From Segatella oris (GTDB taxonomy: Bacteria; Bacteroidota; Bacteroidia; Bacteroidales; Bacteroidaceae), in NCBI RefSeq assembly GCF_900637655.1, contig NZ_LR134384.1, forward strand, positions 620,001-684,000: DNA of 64,000 nucleotides. Direction: 5' to 3'. The notes beneath the pieces were generated by a model. The model had not been told where the DNA came from, made no database searches, and saw nothing but the letters and a program-made list of their open reading frames with translations. Each line of letters opens with the position of its first letter. The stretch's first letter is position 1. The position numbers and the translations under genes are program-made. Below are positions 6,825 to 17,013 of this stretch, in pieces.

Positions 6825-9800
6825 ATGAACAATCTGAAACGACTCATCCTGAGCACAATGCTCATGTTCTGTTGCTCAATCTTATTTGCGCAAACAGAAT
6901 GTTCGGGAACTGTTGTCGATGCTAATGGCGACCCGATTATCGGTGCCTCGGTGATTGAAAAAGGCACATCAAACGGTATTGTCACTGACATTGACGGTAA
7001 TTTCAAACTGAATGTTAAGCAAGGTTCACTCCTTATTATCTCTTACATCGGCTATGTAACCCAAGATGTTAAAGCAGCTCCAAATCTGAAAATCACACTG
7101 AAAGAAGAATCAAAACTGTTGAACGAGGTCGTAGTGACAGGCTACACAACGCAAAGAAAAGCCGATTTGACGGGTTCTGTAGCCGTAGTTTCAACTGATG
7201 CACTCAAGACTTCACCTGACACAGACCCTATGCGTGCGCTTCAAGGTAAAGTTCCTGGCATGAACATTACGGTCAATGGCTCACCAAGTGGAGCAGGAAC
7301 TGTGAGAATACGCGGTATTGGTTCGTTTAACACTTCACAGGATCCACTCTACATTGTAGATGGTGTGCCTACGAATTCTGCCCTGAACTCACTCAATGCC
7401 AGTGACATTGAAAGCATGCAGGTGCTGAAAGATGCAGCTTCAGCTTCTATCTATGGATCACGCGCGGCTAATGGTGTAATCATCATTACGACCAAGCAAG
7501 GAAAGAAAGGTGACAAGGTAAAGGTAGACTTCTCAACCAACCTCACGGCACAATTCTATACCAACCAGTCCAAGATGAAGCTTAGCAACACGCGCCAATA
7601 TGCTACGGCAATGGTGCAGGCAGCCCTCAACGATGGCCTTGATCCTGCAATCTATGCCCAAAACTATGGCCTTGACATCAATGCAGCCAATGGAACTTCT
7701 ATCACCGTATGGAATCCGGCACAGTCAAAATATGTGGACTATACAGTCAATGGACGCTATGACGGCTTCATCAACAGCAAGAAAACCATGCACTTTTCAG
7801 ATACTGACTGGGTGGATGAAATATCAAGAACAGGTTTTGCCCGCAATTATAATGTATCTCTTTCTCATGCCAATGAGAAACATTCAGCTATGTTCTCCTT
7901 GGGTTACAAGAAGAACGATGGTATCTTGAAATATACAGATTTCCAGAACATCTCGGCACGTATGAATGCCTCATACAATTTAAACAAGATGGTTACCGTG
8001 GGTGAGAACTTCACCCTTACCTATACGAAACAAGTGGATTGTGCACCGATGGAGAATGCTTTGAAAATGGCTCCAACAGTACCAGTATATGAGATTGACG
8101 GCGTGACCTTTGCCGGTCCTGTAGGTGGAATGAGTGACCGTCAGAACCCTGTTCGCGAGGAATATCATAACAAAGATAACCATTTAGACTATTGGAGAGT
8201 ATTCGGTAATGCCTTTGTGGATATTAAACCACTGAAGAACCTGGTGTTCCGCTCAAACTTCGGACTTGATTTCACAACCTCATTCATCAATGCGCTAACC
8301 CACACTTTCACATCTGATGTTGTGAAAAACAACTTGGCTAAGACCAGTCTTGGACAGACAAACAACGTGAACTATACATGGTCGAACACTTTGAATTATA
8401 ACTTTGCGCTTCAGAAACATAACTTCTCGATACTCGCCGGCTCTGAAATCAACAAGCAGAGCATAGTGGACTTCAATGCTTATTCAGAAGACTATGCCCT
8501 TGAAGATATAGACTATATGTGGCCTAATGCAGCAACAGGAACCATGCGCAACAGCGGTGCAAAGGTAGGTTACCGTCTGGCTTCATTCTTTGGCAAAGTG
8601 GATTACAATTTCCAAGACTTGCTGTTAGCTTCATTCACCATTCGCTATGACGGTTCTTCTCGCTTTGGTGCCAATCACCGTTGGGGTACATTCCCTGCCG
8701 CTTCATTAGGTTTCCGTATTTCACAACTGTTGAAGAAAGATTGGCTTGACGACTTGAAACTTCGCCTTTCTTGGGGTAAGACCGGTAATCAAGCTATCGA
8801 CAATAATGCCCAGTTCGGCCTTTATGTACGCGATTATGGTTTAGATCGTGTCTCTTCTACTGCCTACGACCTTCACATGGCAGGCTCTGGAACATTCCCC
8901 TCTGGCTACAGAGCTATCCAAACAGCCAATCCAAATCTGAAATGGGAGACTGCAACACAATATAATATAGGTGTAGACTATATGCTCTTTTCTGGCTCAT
9001 TATATGGAAATGTGGATGCATATATCAAGAATGTCAACGACATGTTAATCAATCCTGCCTATCTCGGCGCAATGGGAGAAGGTGGTGCAACGTGGTCGAA
9101 CGGACCTTCACTGCGCAACTGGGGTATGGAGTTTGCCATCGGTTATCGCAAGACCTTTGCCAATGGCTTGGGTGTAGATGTGAATGGAAGTCTTGATTTC
9201 TTCCGTAACAGAGTAACCAGTTTACCTGCGTCAACAACGGGCTCTTATGCGCATACTACAAAGGAAAACCTCGTTCAATCACACAAATCTTATGGTTCAA
9301 TCGTTGGTTACGTAGCCGAGGGACTCTATCAGAACCAAGATGAAGTGAACCATTCTGGTCAGGACAATGCCCGTGTAGGCGGTTTGAAATACAGGGATCT
9401 TGATGGCGATAACAAGATAACATCGGCAGATCAGACATGGATTTTTGACCCAGTTCCAGCATTCTCTTATGGCTTAAACGTTGGCTTGAACTACAAGAAC
9501 TTTGATTTAACCATGTTCTGGCAGGGCGTTTGTAACCAAGATGTCTATAATAATCAGAAGTTCCAGACCGATTTTTGGAGCATAACCGACCCTGGATCAA
9601 ACAAAGGAAGCCGTATGCTTGGTGCATGGACTACTGACAACACCTCCGCTACTATTCCTGCACTTACCACACGAAATAGTGCAGACGAAGGACGTGTTTC
9701 TTCTTACTTTGTTGAGAACGGATCTTATCTGAAGTTACGTACGCTACAGTTTGGTTACAATCTTCCAAAGGAATTACTCGCTAAAATAATGATGACAAGT

Positions 9801-9935
9801 GCACGCATTTATATCTCTGGGCAGAATCTGTTGACAATCAAAAGCAGCAGTCTGACATGTTCAGATCCAGAAAATCCAAACTGGAACTATCCAATTCCAA
9901 CTTCAATTTCTTTTGGTTTACAAGTTGGTTTCTAA
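6825..9935 (+). CDS. SusC-like TonB-dependent outer-membrane transporter
   Basis: 1036 aa. Signal peptide (about 1-23, ending FCCSILFAQ). Carboxypeptidase-regulatory-like domain (about 24-105, CSGTVVDANGDPIIGASV). TonB-box and plug region with the SusC signature NEVVVTGY and IRGIGSFN...DPLYIVDGVP (about 110-230). Then a 22-strand-type barrel ending in an aromatic residue (FGLQVGF). With the adjacent SusD it should form an energy-dependent importer of oligosaccharides. The neighbours (GH32, fructokinase) point to fructo-oligosaccharides. It is first gene of the operon, 21 nt ahead of susD. Confidence 0.95.
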   Translation: MNNLKRLILSTMLMFCCSILFAQTECSGTVVDANGDPIIGASVIEKGTSNGIVTDIDGNFKLNVKQGSLLIISYIGYVTQDVKAAPNLKITLKEESKLLNEVVVTGYTTQRKADLTGSVAVVSTDALKTSPDTDPMRALQGKVPGMNITVNGSPSGAGTVRIRGIGSFNTSQDPLYIVDGVPTNSALNSLNASDIESMQVLKDAASASIYGSRAANGVIIITTKQGKKGDKVKVDFSTNLTAQFYTNQSKMKLSNTRQYATAMVQAALNDGLDPAIYAQNYGLDINAANGTSITVWNPAQSKYVDYTVNGRYDGFINSKKTMHFSDTDWVDEISRTGFARNYNVSLSHANEKHSAMFSLGYKKNDGILKYTDFQNISARMNASYNLNKMVTVGENFTLTYTKQVDCAPMENALKMAPTVPVYEIDGVTFAGPVGGMSDRQNPVREEYHNKDNHLDYWRVFGNAFVDIKPLKNLVFRSNFGLDFTTSFINALTHTFTSDVVKNNLAKTSLGQTNNVNYTWSNTLNYNFALQKHNFSILAGSEINKQSIVDFNAYSEDYALEDIDYMWPNAATGTMRNSGAKVGYRLASFFGKVDYNFQDLLLASFTIRYDGSSRFGANHRWGTFPAASLGFRISQLLKKDWLDDLKLRLSWGKTGNQAIDNNAQFGLYVRDYGLDRVSSTAYDLHMAGSGTFPSGYRAIQTANPNLKWETATQYNIGVDYMLFSGSLYGNVDAYIKNVNDMLINPAYLGAMGEGGATWSNGPSLRNWGMEFAIGYRKTFANGLGVDVNGSLDFFRNRVTSLPASTTGSYAHTTKENLVQSHKSYGSIVGYVAEGLYQNQDEVNHSGQDNARVGGLKYRDLDGDNKITSADQTWIFDPVPAFSYGLNVGLNYKNFDLTMFWQGVCNQDVYNNQKFQTDFWSITDPGSNKGSRMLGAWTTDNTSATIPALTTRNSADEGRVSSYFVENGSYLKLRTLQFGYNLPKELLAKIMMTSARIYISGQNLLTIKSSSLTCSDPENPNWNYPIPTSISFGLQVGF

Positions 9936-9956
9936 ACTATTTTAATACTTAGACAA

Positions 9957-11693
9957 ATGAAAAAATCATATATTGCAATTTTATTGCTTGCAGGCAGTTT
10001 CACACTTTCAGGCTGCAACGACTTTCTCGACTATAAACCAACAGCTGTAGTTGATGAAAACAAGGCTTTCTCTGACCCAGAAGCAATGACCAATAGTGCC
10101 TATGCTATGCTGGGAGATTGCTGGTATCAGTATCCATTTAACCTCTGGACATACGGCGATGTAACATCAGACGATTGTCTGAAAGGAGGCTCCGGAGTCA
10201 ATGATACCGATTATCATCCCTTCGAAATATGGAAAAACATGACCTCAACTATTGGCCCGTTAGACGAACTCTGGTATAGACTTTTCGCTGCCATTTCACG
10301 CTGTAACCGCGCCTTAGTATCTCTCAATAAATACGGAAACAGAAAGTTAGGGGAAACAGAAACAAAGCAACGCATCGCTGAAGTGAAGTTCTTGCGTGCA
10401 CATTTCTATTATAAGTTGATTACCGTTTTCCGCAAGGTGCCATGGATTGACGAGGAAGTTTTCAAGAATAACACACAGGAACAGACGCACAACGATGCAT
10501 TTACTTACCAACAACTATTTGAGAAAATCATTGCCGATTTCCAAACTGCATACGACGTTCTGCCTGAAACACAGACAGAAGGAGGCCGTGTAAACAAGAT
10601 TGCAGCAGCCTCTTACTTAGCTAAATGCTATCTACAATTAGCTTGGGGTGACGGCTATGAACAGACAACAGGTATATCTCACATCAACACATCCTACATG
10701 CAGAAAGTTGTTGATTACACCGACGTTGTGAGCCATTCTCACTATGGTTATCTTGAAGATTATGGTGATATTTTCCTACCAGAACATAAGAACAGTAAAG
10801 AATCTATATTTGCTGTACAATGCTCTGACTATAAAGATGACAACACTAAGTTCGGCAGAGCTAACTGGTCTAACACGCTGAATGGCTGCTGGGGAATATG
10901 GTCTTGCGGCTGGGATTTCCACAAACCATCACAGAATCTCGTAGATGCTTTCAAGACTAAAAATGGTCTTCCTGAATTCGAAGACTTTGATCAGACACCA
11001 GCGCACCCTGTGAATGGTCACCCAACCACACAGAAATGGGATCCGCGTTTGTTCCATACTGTGGGTATGCCTACGTTCCCTTACAAGTATGAAAAGCAGT
11101 ATACACTCACGAAAAGGAACTCCCGTAACCCAAATGACTATGGCTATTACACATCTTTAAAAGAAGTTCCGCAACGCAGTAAGGGCGAAACCTACAACTC
11201 ACCTTGGCAGGCTTTTGCCATGAATGAATACGTTTTCCGCTACTCAGATGTAATGCTTATGCGTGCAGAAGCACTCATTGAGCTTGGGCGTTTGACAGAG
11301 GCTCGCACGATTATCAATGCCATTCGGCAGCGTGCATCCAATTCTATCAACAAGCATATTGCCTATGCTGCCGACCAATGTGAAATAGCTCTCTATCCAA
11401 GTTCATACTTCGCCGACAAGGAAACAGCCCGCAAGTGTCTACGTTGGGAACGTCGGTTAGAGATGGGAATGGAGCATGAACGCTTCTTTGATCTACGCCG
11501 TTGGGGTATTGCTTCAAAGACCTTGAACCATTATTTCGAGACAGAAGTGAAAGATGATTACGAGGGAATGAAGTTTGCACAATATTATAAAGATGCACAC
11601 TTCACACCTGAAAAGAATGAATTCTTCCCTGTTCCCTACAACCAACTCTATTATATTCCAGGGCTGTACACACAGAATAAAGGCTACAATTAA
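9957..11693 (+). CDS. SusD-like surface glycan-binding lipoprotein
   Basis: 578 aa with a lipoprotein signal peptide and lipobox TLSGC, giving lipidated Cys20 followed by NDFLD, the usual SusD N-terminus. The RagB/SusD body is recognisable from the tetratricopeptide-like N-terminal half (VKFLRAHFYYKLITVFRKVPW) and the C-terminal motif RWERRLEMGMEHERFFDLRRWG. SusD proteins cap the SusC barrel and bind the glycan at the cell surface. Substrate specificity cannot be read from sequence and is inferred as fructan from the locus. No SusE/F-like gene follows, so the glycan-binding part of this locus is minimal. Confidence 0.94.
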   Translation: MKKSYIAILLLAGSFTLSGCNDFLDYKPTAVVDENKAFSDPEAMTNSAYAMLGDCWYQYPFNLWTYGDVTSDDCLKGGSGVNDTDYHPFEIWKNMTSTIGPLDELWYRLFAAISRCNRALVSLNKYGNRKLGETETKQRIAEVKFLRAHFYYKLITVFRKVPWIDEEVFKNNTQEQTHNDAFTYQQLFEKIIADFQTAYDVLPETQTEGGRVNKIAAASYLAKCYLQLAWGDGYEQTTGISHINTSYMQKVVDYTDVVSHSHYGYLEDYGDIFLPEHKNSKESIFAVQCSDYKDDNTKFGRANWSNTLNGCWGIWSCGWDFHKPSQNLVDAFKTKNGLPEFEDFDQTPAHPVNGHPTTQKWDPRLFHTVGMPTFPYKYEKQYTLTKRNSRNPNDYGYYTSLKEVPQRSKGETYNSPWQAFAMNEYVFRYSDVMLMRAEALIELGRLTEARTIINAIRQRASNSINKHIAYAADQCEIALYPSSYFADKETARKCLRWERRLEMGMEHERFFDLRRWGIASKTLNHYFETEVKDDYEGMKFAQYYKDAHFTPEKNEFFPVPYNQLYYIPGLYTQNKGYN

Positions 11694-11715
11694 TAATTAA
11701 AATAAATAAGGAACT

Positions 11716-13449
11716 ATGATGAGAACTCTCCATAATTTAGTGTTGGCAGCCGTTTGCGCCGCTTCATCACTCACAGTTCAAGCGCAAACACCTGGAGCTT
11801 TGCATGTGCTTAGCGACAACCATGCCTTTTACCGTCTCCAGCAGAAGCACAAATTCCTGCTCTTACCCATAGAGGAAAAGGAAGAAAATGCCCACTTGCG
11901 CATCATCAAAAATAACCAAGTGGTGAAAGAACTCAACTGCAGATTGGCGATAGACAAGACTGATTATAGCGTTCCGCTTAAACTGGATGAAAACCAAGAC
12001 AGCGAGATTCTTATCGATATCACATTCTCAAATAACCGCCGTTCCACTGGTTCTATCAAAGACTTTGTGGCTTGGAAAGAACTCAAGACCAGCGACAGTT
12101 TCGATACCACCAACCGCGAAAAGTATCGCCCCATCTATCATCATACCCCCTTATGGGGCTGGATGAACGACCCCAATGGCATGTTCTATAAGGATGGGGT
12201 GTGGCATCTCTACTTCCAGCACAACCCCTATGGCTCACAATGGGAGAACATGACATGGGGTCACGCCACATCGAAAGACCTCGTACATTGGACGTTTGAA
12301 GGCGATGCTATCCGTCCCGATGCATTGGGAACTATCTTCAGTGGCTCGGCAGTTGTCGACAAAAACAACACTGCCGGCTTTGGAAATGGCGCCGTTGTTG
12401 CCATGTACACATCAGCCGGAGCAAGTCAGATGCAGAGTATAGCTTACAGCACTGACAACGGAAAGACATTCACGAAGCATGCCAACAACCCTGTGCTCAC
12501 GGCGGATATTCCCGACTTTCGCGACCCTCACATGTTCTGGAATGAAGATATCAAGGCATGGAATCTTATCCTTGCAGCAGGTCAGGAAATGAACATCTAC
12601 AGTTCAAAAGACCTGAAACACTGGACACTTGAAAGTTCATTCGGACATGGATACGGCAATCACGACGGTGTATGGGAATGCCCTGACCTCATGAAACTAC
12701 CTGTCAACGGAACAGGGAAAGAGAAGTGGTTGCTTATCTGTAACATCAATCCTGGTGGCCCTTTCGGTGGCAGTGCCACACAATATTTCGTGGGATTTTT
12801 TGATGGTCATAAGTTCACTTGCGAGAGTAAACCCGAAACAACGAAATGGATGGACTATGGAAAAGACCATTATGCCACCGTCACTTTCGACAATGCACCC
12901 GACAACCGGCATGTGGCGATAGCTTGGATGAGCAACTGGCAGTATGCCAACCAAGTGCCCACGATGCAGTTTCGCAGTGCCAACTCCGTGCCACGCGACC
13001 TTGGTCTCTTCACCGATGGTGGCGAAACCTATGTCAGCGTAGTGCCTTCCAAGGAGCTTCTTGCCTTGCGCGGTGCAAAGACCGGCAAGCCTACAGAGGC
13101 CTGTGAGCTTGTCATCAATATTAAATCGCAGTCGAAACCTACGGTAATCACGCTCAGCAATGACAAGCACGAACAGGTGGTGATGACCTACAATCCCAAG
13201 GAACGCACTTTCAATATGGACAGAGCACAAAGTGGAAACACTGCTTTCAGCGACATGTTCAAGGCCACAACCGTTGCTCCTACCCACGGAACAATCAGCC
13301 AGTTGCGTGTCTTCATCGACAAATGCAGCATTGAAGCATTCGACGCTACAGGCAAAATGGCCATGACCAACCTTGTATTCCCTACCAATCCCTACGACAA
13401 ACTGACTGTCAAAGGGACTGCTCGGACAGTTATTTACACATTAAAATAA
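11716..13449 (+). CDS. GH32 fructanase (beta-fructofuranosidase / levanase type)
   Basis: 577 aa with a signal peptide (to about residue 24, VQAQ). An extra N-terminal beta domain occupies about 25-130, followed by the five-bladed propeller and a C-terminal beta-sandwich from about 430. The catalytic triad is visible: nucleophile D152 (WMNDPNG), transition-state stabiliser D270 (FRDPHMFW) and acid/base E321 (WECPDL). It cleaves terminal or internal beta-fructosyl links of inulin, levan or sucrose. Exo versus endo action cannot be told apart here. It is the only glycoside hydrolase in the locus, so short fructans are a likely target. It lies 22 nt after susD in the same operon. Confidence 0.95.
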   Translation: MMRTLHNLVLAAVCAASSLTVQAQTPGALHVLSDNHAFYRLQQKHKFLLLPIEEKEENAHLRIIKNNQVVKELNCRLAIDKTDYSVPLKLDENQDSEILIDITFSNNRRSTGSIKDFVAWKELKTSDSFDTTNREKYRPIYHHTPLWGWMNDPNGMFYKDGVWHLYFQHNPYGSQWENMTWGHATSKDLVHWTFEGDAIRPDALGTIFSGSAVVDKNNTAGFGNGAVVAMYTSAGASQMQSIAYSTDNGKTFTKHANNPVLTADIPDFRDPHMFWNEDIKAWNLILAAGQEMNIYSSKDLKHWTLESSFGHGYGNHDGVWECPDLMKLPVNGTGKEKWLLICNINPGGPFGGSATQYFVGFFDGHKFTCESKPETTKWMDYGKDHYATVTFDNAPDNRHVAIAWMSNWQYANQVPTMQFRSANSVPRDLGLFTDGGETYVSVVPSKELLALRGAKTGKPTEACELVINIKSQSKPTVITLSNDKHEQVVMTYNPKERTFNMDRAQSGNTAFSDMFKATTVAPTHGTISQLRVFIDKCSIEAFDATGKMAMTNLVFPTNPYDKLTVKGTARTVIYTLK

Positions 13450-13457
13450 ATCCTGAG

Positions 13458-13557
13458 AAAAATCGTTCAACATCGTGTAATATAGTTACATCGTCAACTA
13501 TTTAACACATTTTGAACGATTTTTCTTATGTAAATTCCTATATAAACGGTATATTTG
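13458..13557 (+). promoter_or_regulatory. MFS transporter promoter with operator motif and 13-bp inverted repeat
   Basis: TATATTTG (13550-13557) is the -7 box. The -33 box is again poor. TTTTGAACGATT (13510-13521) sits 28 nt upstream, identical in sequence and spacing to the site in front of susC. A second, inverted copy is present: AAAAATCGTTCAA (13458-13470) mirrors TTGAACGATTTTT (13512-13524). The pair could be two regulator sites, or, less likely given the 41-nt loop, a terminator for the GH32 gene. The motif implies control by the same regulator as susC. Confidence 0.6.
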
Positions 13558-13594
13558 CAACAAGCAATCATTAATCATTAAACCTTTTAACATT

Positions 13595-14773
13595 ATGGAT
13601 AAAACCAACAAACTTGCCATTATTCCCGTGATGCTATGTTTCTTTGCCATGGGATTCGTTGATCTTGTAGGCACAGCATCCAACTTTGTAAAGGCCGACC
13701 TGGGGCTAAATGACGCACAGGCAAACATATTTCCCTCTCTTGTTTTCTTCTGGTTTCTCATCTTTTCAGTGCCTACGGGCATGCTGATGAACAAGATTGG
13801 CCGCAAGAAAACCGTGCTGCTGTCACTCATCATCACCTTTATTTCACTGCTGTTGCCTCTCTTTGGCGAGAGTTTCATACTGATGTTGATTGCTTTCTCA
13901 CTGCTCGGCATCGGCAATGCACTCATGCAAACTTCGCTCAATCCATTGGTTTCAACCGTCATCAAGGGTGGAAATCTGGCCAGTACACTTACATTCGGCC
14001 AGTTTATCAAGGCCATAGCATCATTCCTTGCGCCTTATCTTGCCACATGGGGTGCCACTGCAGCCCTGCCAAGTTTTGGCTTGGGATGGCGCATTCTCTT
14101 CCCTATCTACATGGTCATTGGCGTTATTGCCACCTTACTTCTGTCAGGAACACCGATTGAAGAGGAAGCTGTTATCGTTGAAAATGAACTTCCTTCGCGC
14201 AATATTGCCGATGAATATATTGCCTGTTTCAAGCTTCTGGGCACACCGATTGTACTGTTAAGCTTCATCGGTATCATGTGTCATGTGGGTATCGACGTAG
14301 GCGTTAATGCGACAGCACCAAAGATATTGCAGGAGAAACTCGGCCTTACACTCAGTGCCGCAGCCCCCGCAACGAGCTTCTACTTCCTCTTTCGTACCTT
14401 AGGATGCCTCACCGGAAGCATCATTCTGCGTTTCATGAAGACACGAACTTTCTTCATTATCAGTGTCGTGATGATGGCTTTGAGCATGTTAGGACTTTAT
14501 TTCGGCACAACGAAATGGATGCTCTACACGGCTATAGCCCTTGTAGGCTACGGCAATTCCAATGTCTTCTCCATGGTCTTTGCACAGGCTTTGGAATGCG
14601 TTCCCACAAAGAAAAACGAGGTAAGTGGACTCATGATCATGGGTCTTTTCGGTGGAACTGTCTTCCCATTATTCATGGGATTGGCCAGCGATGCCGTGGG
14701 GCAAGCCGGCGCAGTGGCTGTAATGGCAGTGGGAGTAGTGTATTTGTTCACGTATATAAGGAGCCTTTCATAA
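13595..14773 (+). CDS. MFS sugar transporter, FucP/glucose-galactose family (probable fructose importer)
   Basis: 392 aa, about twelve transmembrane helices. The loop 2-3 motif GMLMNKIGRKKTVL is typical of MFS proteins and the N-terminus (MLCFFAMGFVDLVGTASNFVK) matches the FucP-like group used for sugars in Bacteroidetes fructan loci (compare BT1758 of B. thetaiotaomicron). It would carry fructose released in the periplasm across the inner membrane to the fructokinase encoded next. It has its own regulated promoter rather than depending on the susC transcript. A 29-bp inverted-repeat element begins directly after its stop codon. Confidence 0.88.
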   Translation: MDKTNKLAIIPVMLCFFAMGFVDLVGTASNFVKADLGLNDAQANIFPSLVFFWFLIFSVPTGMLMNKIGRKKTVLLSLIITFISLLLPLFGESFILMLIAFSLLGIGNALMQTSLNPLVSTVIKGGNLASTLTFGQFIKAIASFLAPYLATWGATAALPSFGLGWRILFPIYMVIGVIATLLLSGTPIEEEAVIVENELPSRNIADEYIACFKLLGTPIVLLSFIGIMCHVGIDVGVNATAPKILQEKLGLTLSAAAPATSFYFLFRTLGCLTGSIILRFMKTRTFFIISVVMMALSMLGLYFGTTKWMLYTAIALVGYGNSNVFSMVFAQALECVPTKKNEVSGLMIMGLFGGTVFPLFMGLASDAVGQAGAVAVMAVGVVYLFTYIRSLS

Positions 14774-14950
14774 ACCCACCCCTACCCTCCCCAAGGGAGG
14801 GAGCACTTCTTTGAGAAAGCTTTCACATGCTGAAAATAAGATATAAAACAACCAATAACATTATAACCAAGTGCTCTGAACTCCTGAAAACGAACTCAAA
14901 CAGACCCACGCTATCAAGCGTTCCCTCCCTTGGGGAGGGTTAGGGTGGGT
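14774..14950. repeat. GC-rich inverted-repeat element 1 (177 bp)
   Basis: The left arm (14774-14802, starting ACCCACCCCTACCCTCC) is the reverse complement of the right arm (14922-14950) over 29 bp with two mismatches. The left arm starts at the first base after the MFS stop codon. Each arm also contains a short internal palindrome (CCCTCC/GGAGGG). No gene lies between the arms. It separates the MFS gene from the fructokinase and could fold in the mRNA. Confidence 0.75.
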
Positions 14951-14980
14951 GTTATGGGGCATTTTTTTAATTATTACCTT

Positions 14981-15862
14981 ATGCAGAAAAGATTTATTGT
15001 CGGTCTCGGTGAAGCATTATGGGACTGCTTACCCGAAGGTTCAAAGCTTGGCGGAGCACCTGCCAACTTTGCTTATCACACCCATCAGTTCGGTTTTGAC
15101 GCTATCGCTATCAGCGCTTTAGGCAATGACATCCTGGGGGATCAGACACGAAAAGAACTCGATCAGGCCGGACTTAACTACATTATGCCTATCGTGAACT
15201 ATCTCACAGGCACCGTACAAGTGACGCTCGACGAAGAGGGAGTACCCACTTACGACATCAAGGAGAATGTAGCGTGGGACAATATTCCGTTCAACGATGA
15301 GATTGAAGAGGTGGCAAAGAATGCCCGTGCCGTATGCTTTGGCTCATTGGCACAGCGCAACAGCACCTCACGCGAAACCATTCAGCGCTTCCTTGCGGCC
15401 ACTCCAAAGGACTGTCTGAAGATCTTTGACATCAATCTTCGACAGAATTTCTACACCAAGGAGATTATAAAAGAGTCGCTTACTGCCTGTGATATCCTGA
15501 AAATCAACGATGAAGAACTCGTCACCATCGGTCGACTTTTCGGCTATCCGGGCTTGGACATGGAGAACAAATGCTGGCTCATCCTCGGTAAGTACAATCT
15601 GAAGATGCTCGTATTGACCTGTGGTGTCAACGGAAGTTATGTCTTTGCACCGGCTACAAAGTCGTTCCAGGAGACGCCAACTGTAGAGATTGCCGATACC
15701 GTTGGAGCCGGAGACAGCTTCACCGCGACTTTCTGTGCAGCCACACTTGCAGGAAAGTCTATCAAAGAAGCGCATAAACTCGCTGTTGATGTGAGTGCCT
15801 ATGTGTGTACACAGGTGGGTGCAATGCCCGTGCTTCCCGAGAAGTTCACGAAGCTGTTGTAG
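14981..15862 (+). CDS. Fructokinase, PfkB carbohydrate kinase family
   Basis: 293 aa from MQKRFIVGLGEALWDCLPEG at 14981. An in-frame upstream start at 14930 would translate the GC-rich repeat and is rejected. The PfkB signature 1 (KLGGAPANFAYHTHQFG) and signature 2 with the catalytic Asp and anion hole (DTVGAGDSFTATF) are both clear. It phosphorylates imported fructose to fructose-6-phosphate with ATP in the cytoplasm, closing the fructan pathway (compare BT1757). No own promoter is evident, so read-through from the MFS promoter is likely. Confidence 0.92.
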   Translation: MQKRFIVGLGEALWDCLPEGSKLGGAPANFAYHTHQFGFDAIAISALGNDILGDQTRKELDQAGLNYIMPIVNYLTGTVQVTLDEEGVPTYDIKENVAWDNIPFNDEIEEVAKNARAVCFGSLAQRNSTSRETIQRFLAATPKDCLKIFDINLRQNFYTKEIIKESLTACDILKINDEELVTIGRLFGYPGLDMENKCWLILGKYNLKMLVLTCGVNGSYVFAPATKSFQETPTVEIADTVGAGDSFTATFCAATLAGKSIKEAHKLAVDVSAYVCTQVGAMPVLPEKFTKLL

Positions 15863-15899
15863 GAAACAACGAGATAACTCCACATGATACTCAGCTGTT

Positions 15900-15924
15900 T
15901 TCGGTGGCTTAGAAAGCCACCGAA
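15900..15924 (+). terminator. Hairpin after the fructokinase gene (weak terminator)
   Basis: TTCGGTGGCTT pairs with AAGCCACCGAA around a 3-nt loop, 37 nt past the stop. There is no clear T-run after it, so it may stabilise the mRNA 3' end or be a repeat relic. A related GGCTCAGAAAGCCACCGAA sits at 24291-24309. Confidence 0.45.
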
Positions 15925-15949
15925 CGGTTGTTGATTGCCATTAAATGAA

Positions 15950-16735
15950 TACTCCTTCCCTTAGGTTTCAGGCCTCCCCGTTGCAAGCGACATCGAAAAA
16001 TATCAGAGAATATATTAGAATATATCACGTTACTTCAAAATAGATGATATACATATTCTTGGATATTCTCCTATATTCTATGATATACCGCGAAGCGGGT
16101 AGGAGGACTAAACCTTGAATTTTAAGCCTCCTCGTCGCAAGCGACATTGAAGAATATCAGAGAATATATTAGAATATATCACGCTATTCATAAGCAAATG
16201 ACATTTATTATCACAGATATTCTCGAATATTCTAAGATATACCGCGAAGCGGGTAGGAGGACTTTCTTTTGAATTTTAGGCCTCCCCGTCGCAAGCGACA
16301 TCGAAGAATATCGGAGAATATTTTAGAATATATCACGCTATTCATAAGCAAATGACATCTATTATTACAGATATTCTTCAATATTCTAAGATATACCGCG
16401 AAGCAGGTAGGAGGACTTTCCTTTGAACTTCAGGCCTCCCCGTCGCAAGCGACATCGAAGAATATCGGAGAATATCTTAGAATATATAACGTTATTCCTA
16501 AGCAAATGACGTTCATTATCACAGATATTCTTCAATATTCTAAGATATACTGCGAAGCAGGTAGGGGGCCCTTCCTTTGAGTTTTAAGCCTCCCCGTCGC
16601 AAGCGACATCGAAGAATATCGGAGAATATCTTAGAATATACAACGCTATTCCTAAGCAAATGACGTTCATTATCACAGATATTCTTCAATATTCTAAGAT
16701 ATACTGCGAAGCAGGTAGGAGGACTTACGCAATTC
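15950..16735. repeat. 154-bp tandem repeat array A (5 units)
   Basis: Five non-coding units with an exact period: the block GCCTCCCCGTCGCAAGCGAC begins at 15972, 16126, 16280, 16434 and 16588. Each unit holds a GTCG/CGAC mini-hairpin, an AT-rich AATATC...GATATT middle, and a CCGC-GAA-GCGG mini-hairpin followed by GGTAGGAGG. Copies diverge by a few per cent. No open frame spans the units. The same family, inverted, forms the array at 61.8-64 kb. Confidence 0.92.
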
Positions 16736-17013
16736 ACGACACGCCATTGACTTAACGCCTAACTTCGTTTCACACTGATAACTGGATGATATTAAACTAC
16801 GGCTTCAAAAGAATAACGAAATACCAAGGCATATTTCAACCCATAAAAACTCGCGAATAAAAACTAAAGAGATATTGTTTCTAAAAACAAACTTTGTCAA
16901 AAAACATCTGAAAAAAACGGAGATTTTAAAACGGGAAATAGAGAAATCAAGAACGAAAAAACAGAGGAATAAAGACCAAAAGAAAGAGATTGCAACGCCG
17001 GAAAAGGGAAGTT

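Noticed and set aside
14930..14980. Earlier start of the fructokinase
   Set aside because: It would translate the GC-rich repeat arm; the PfkB fold starts at MQKRFIVGLG.
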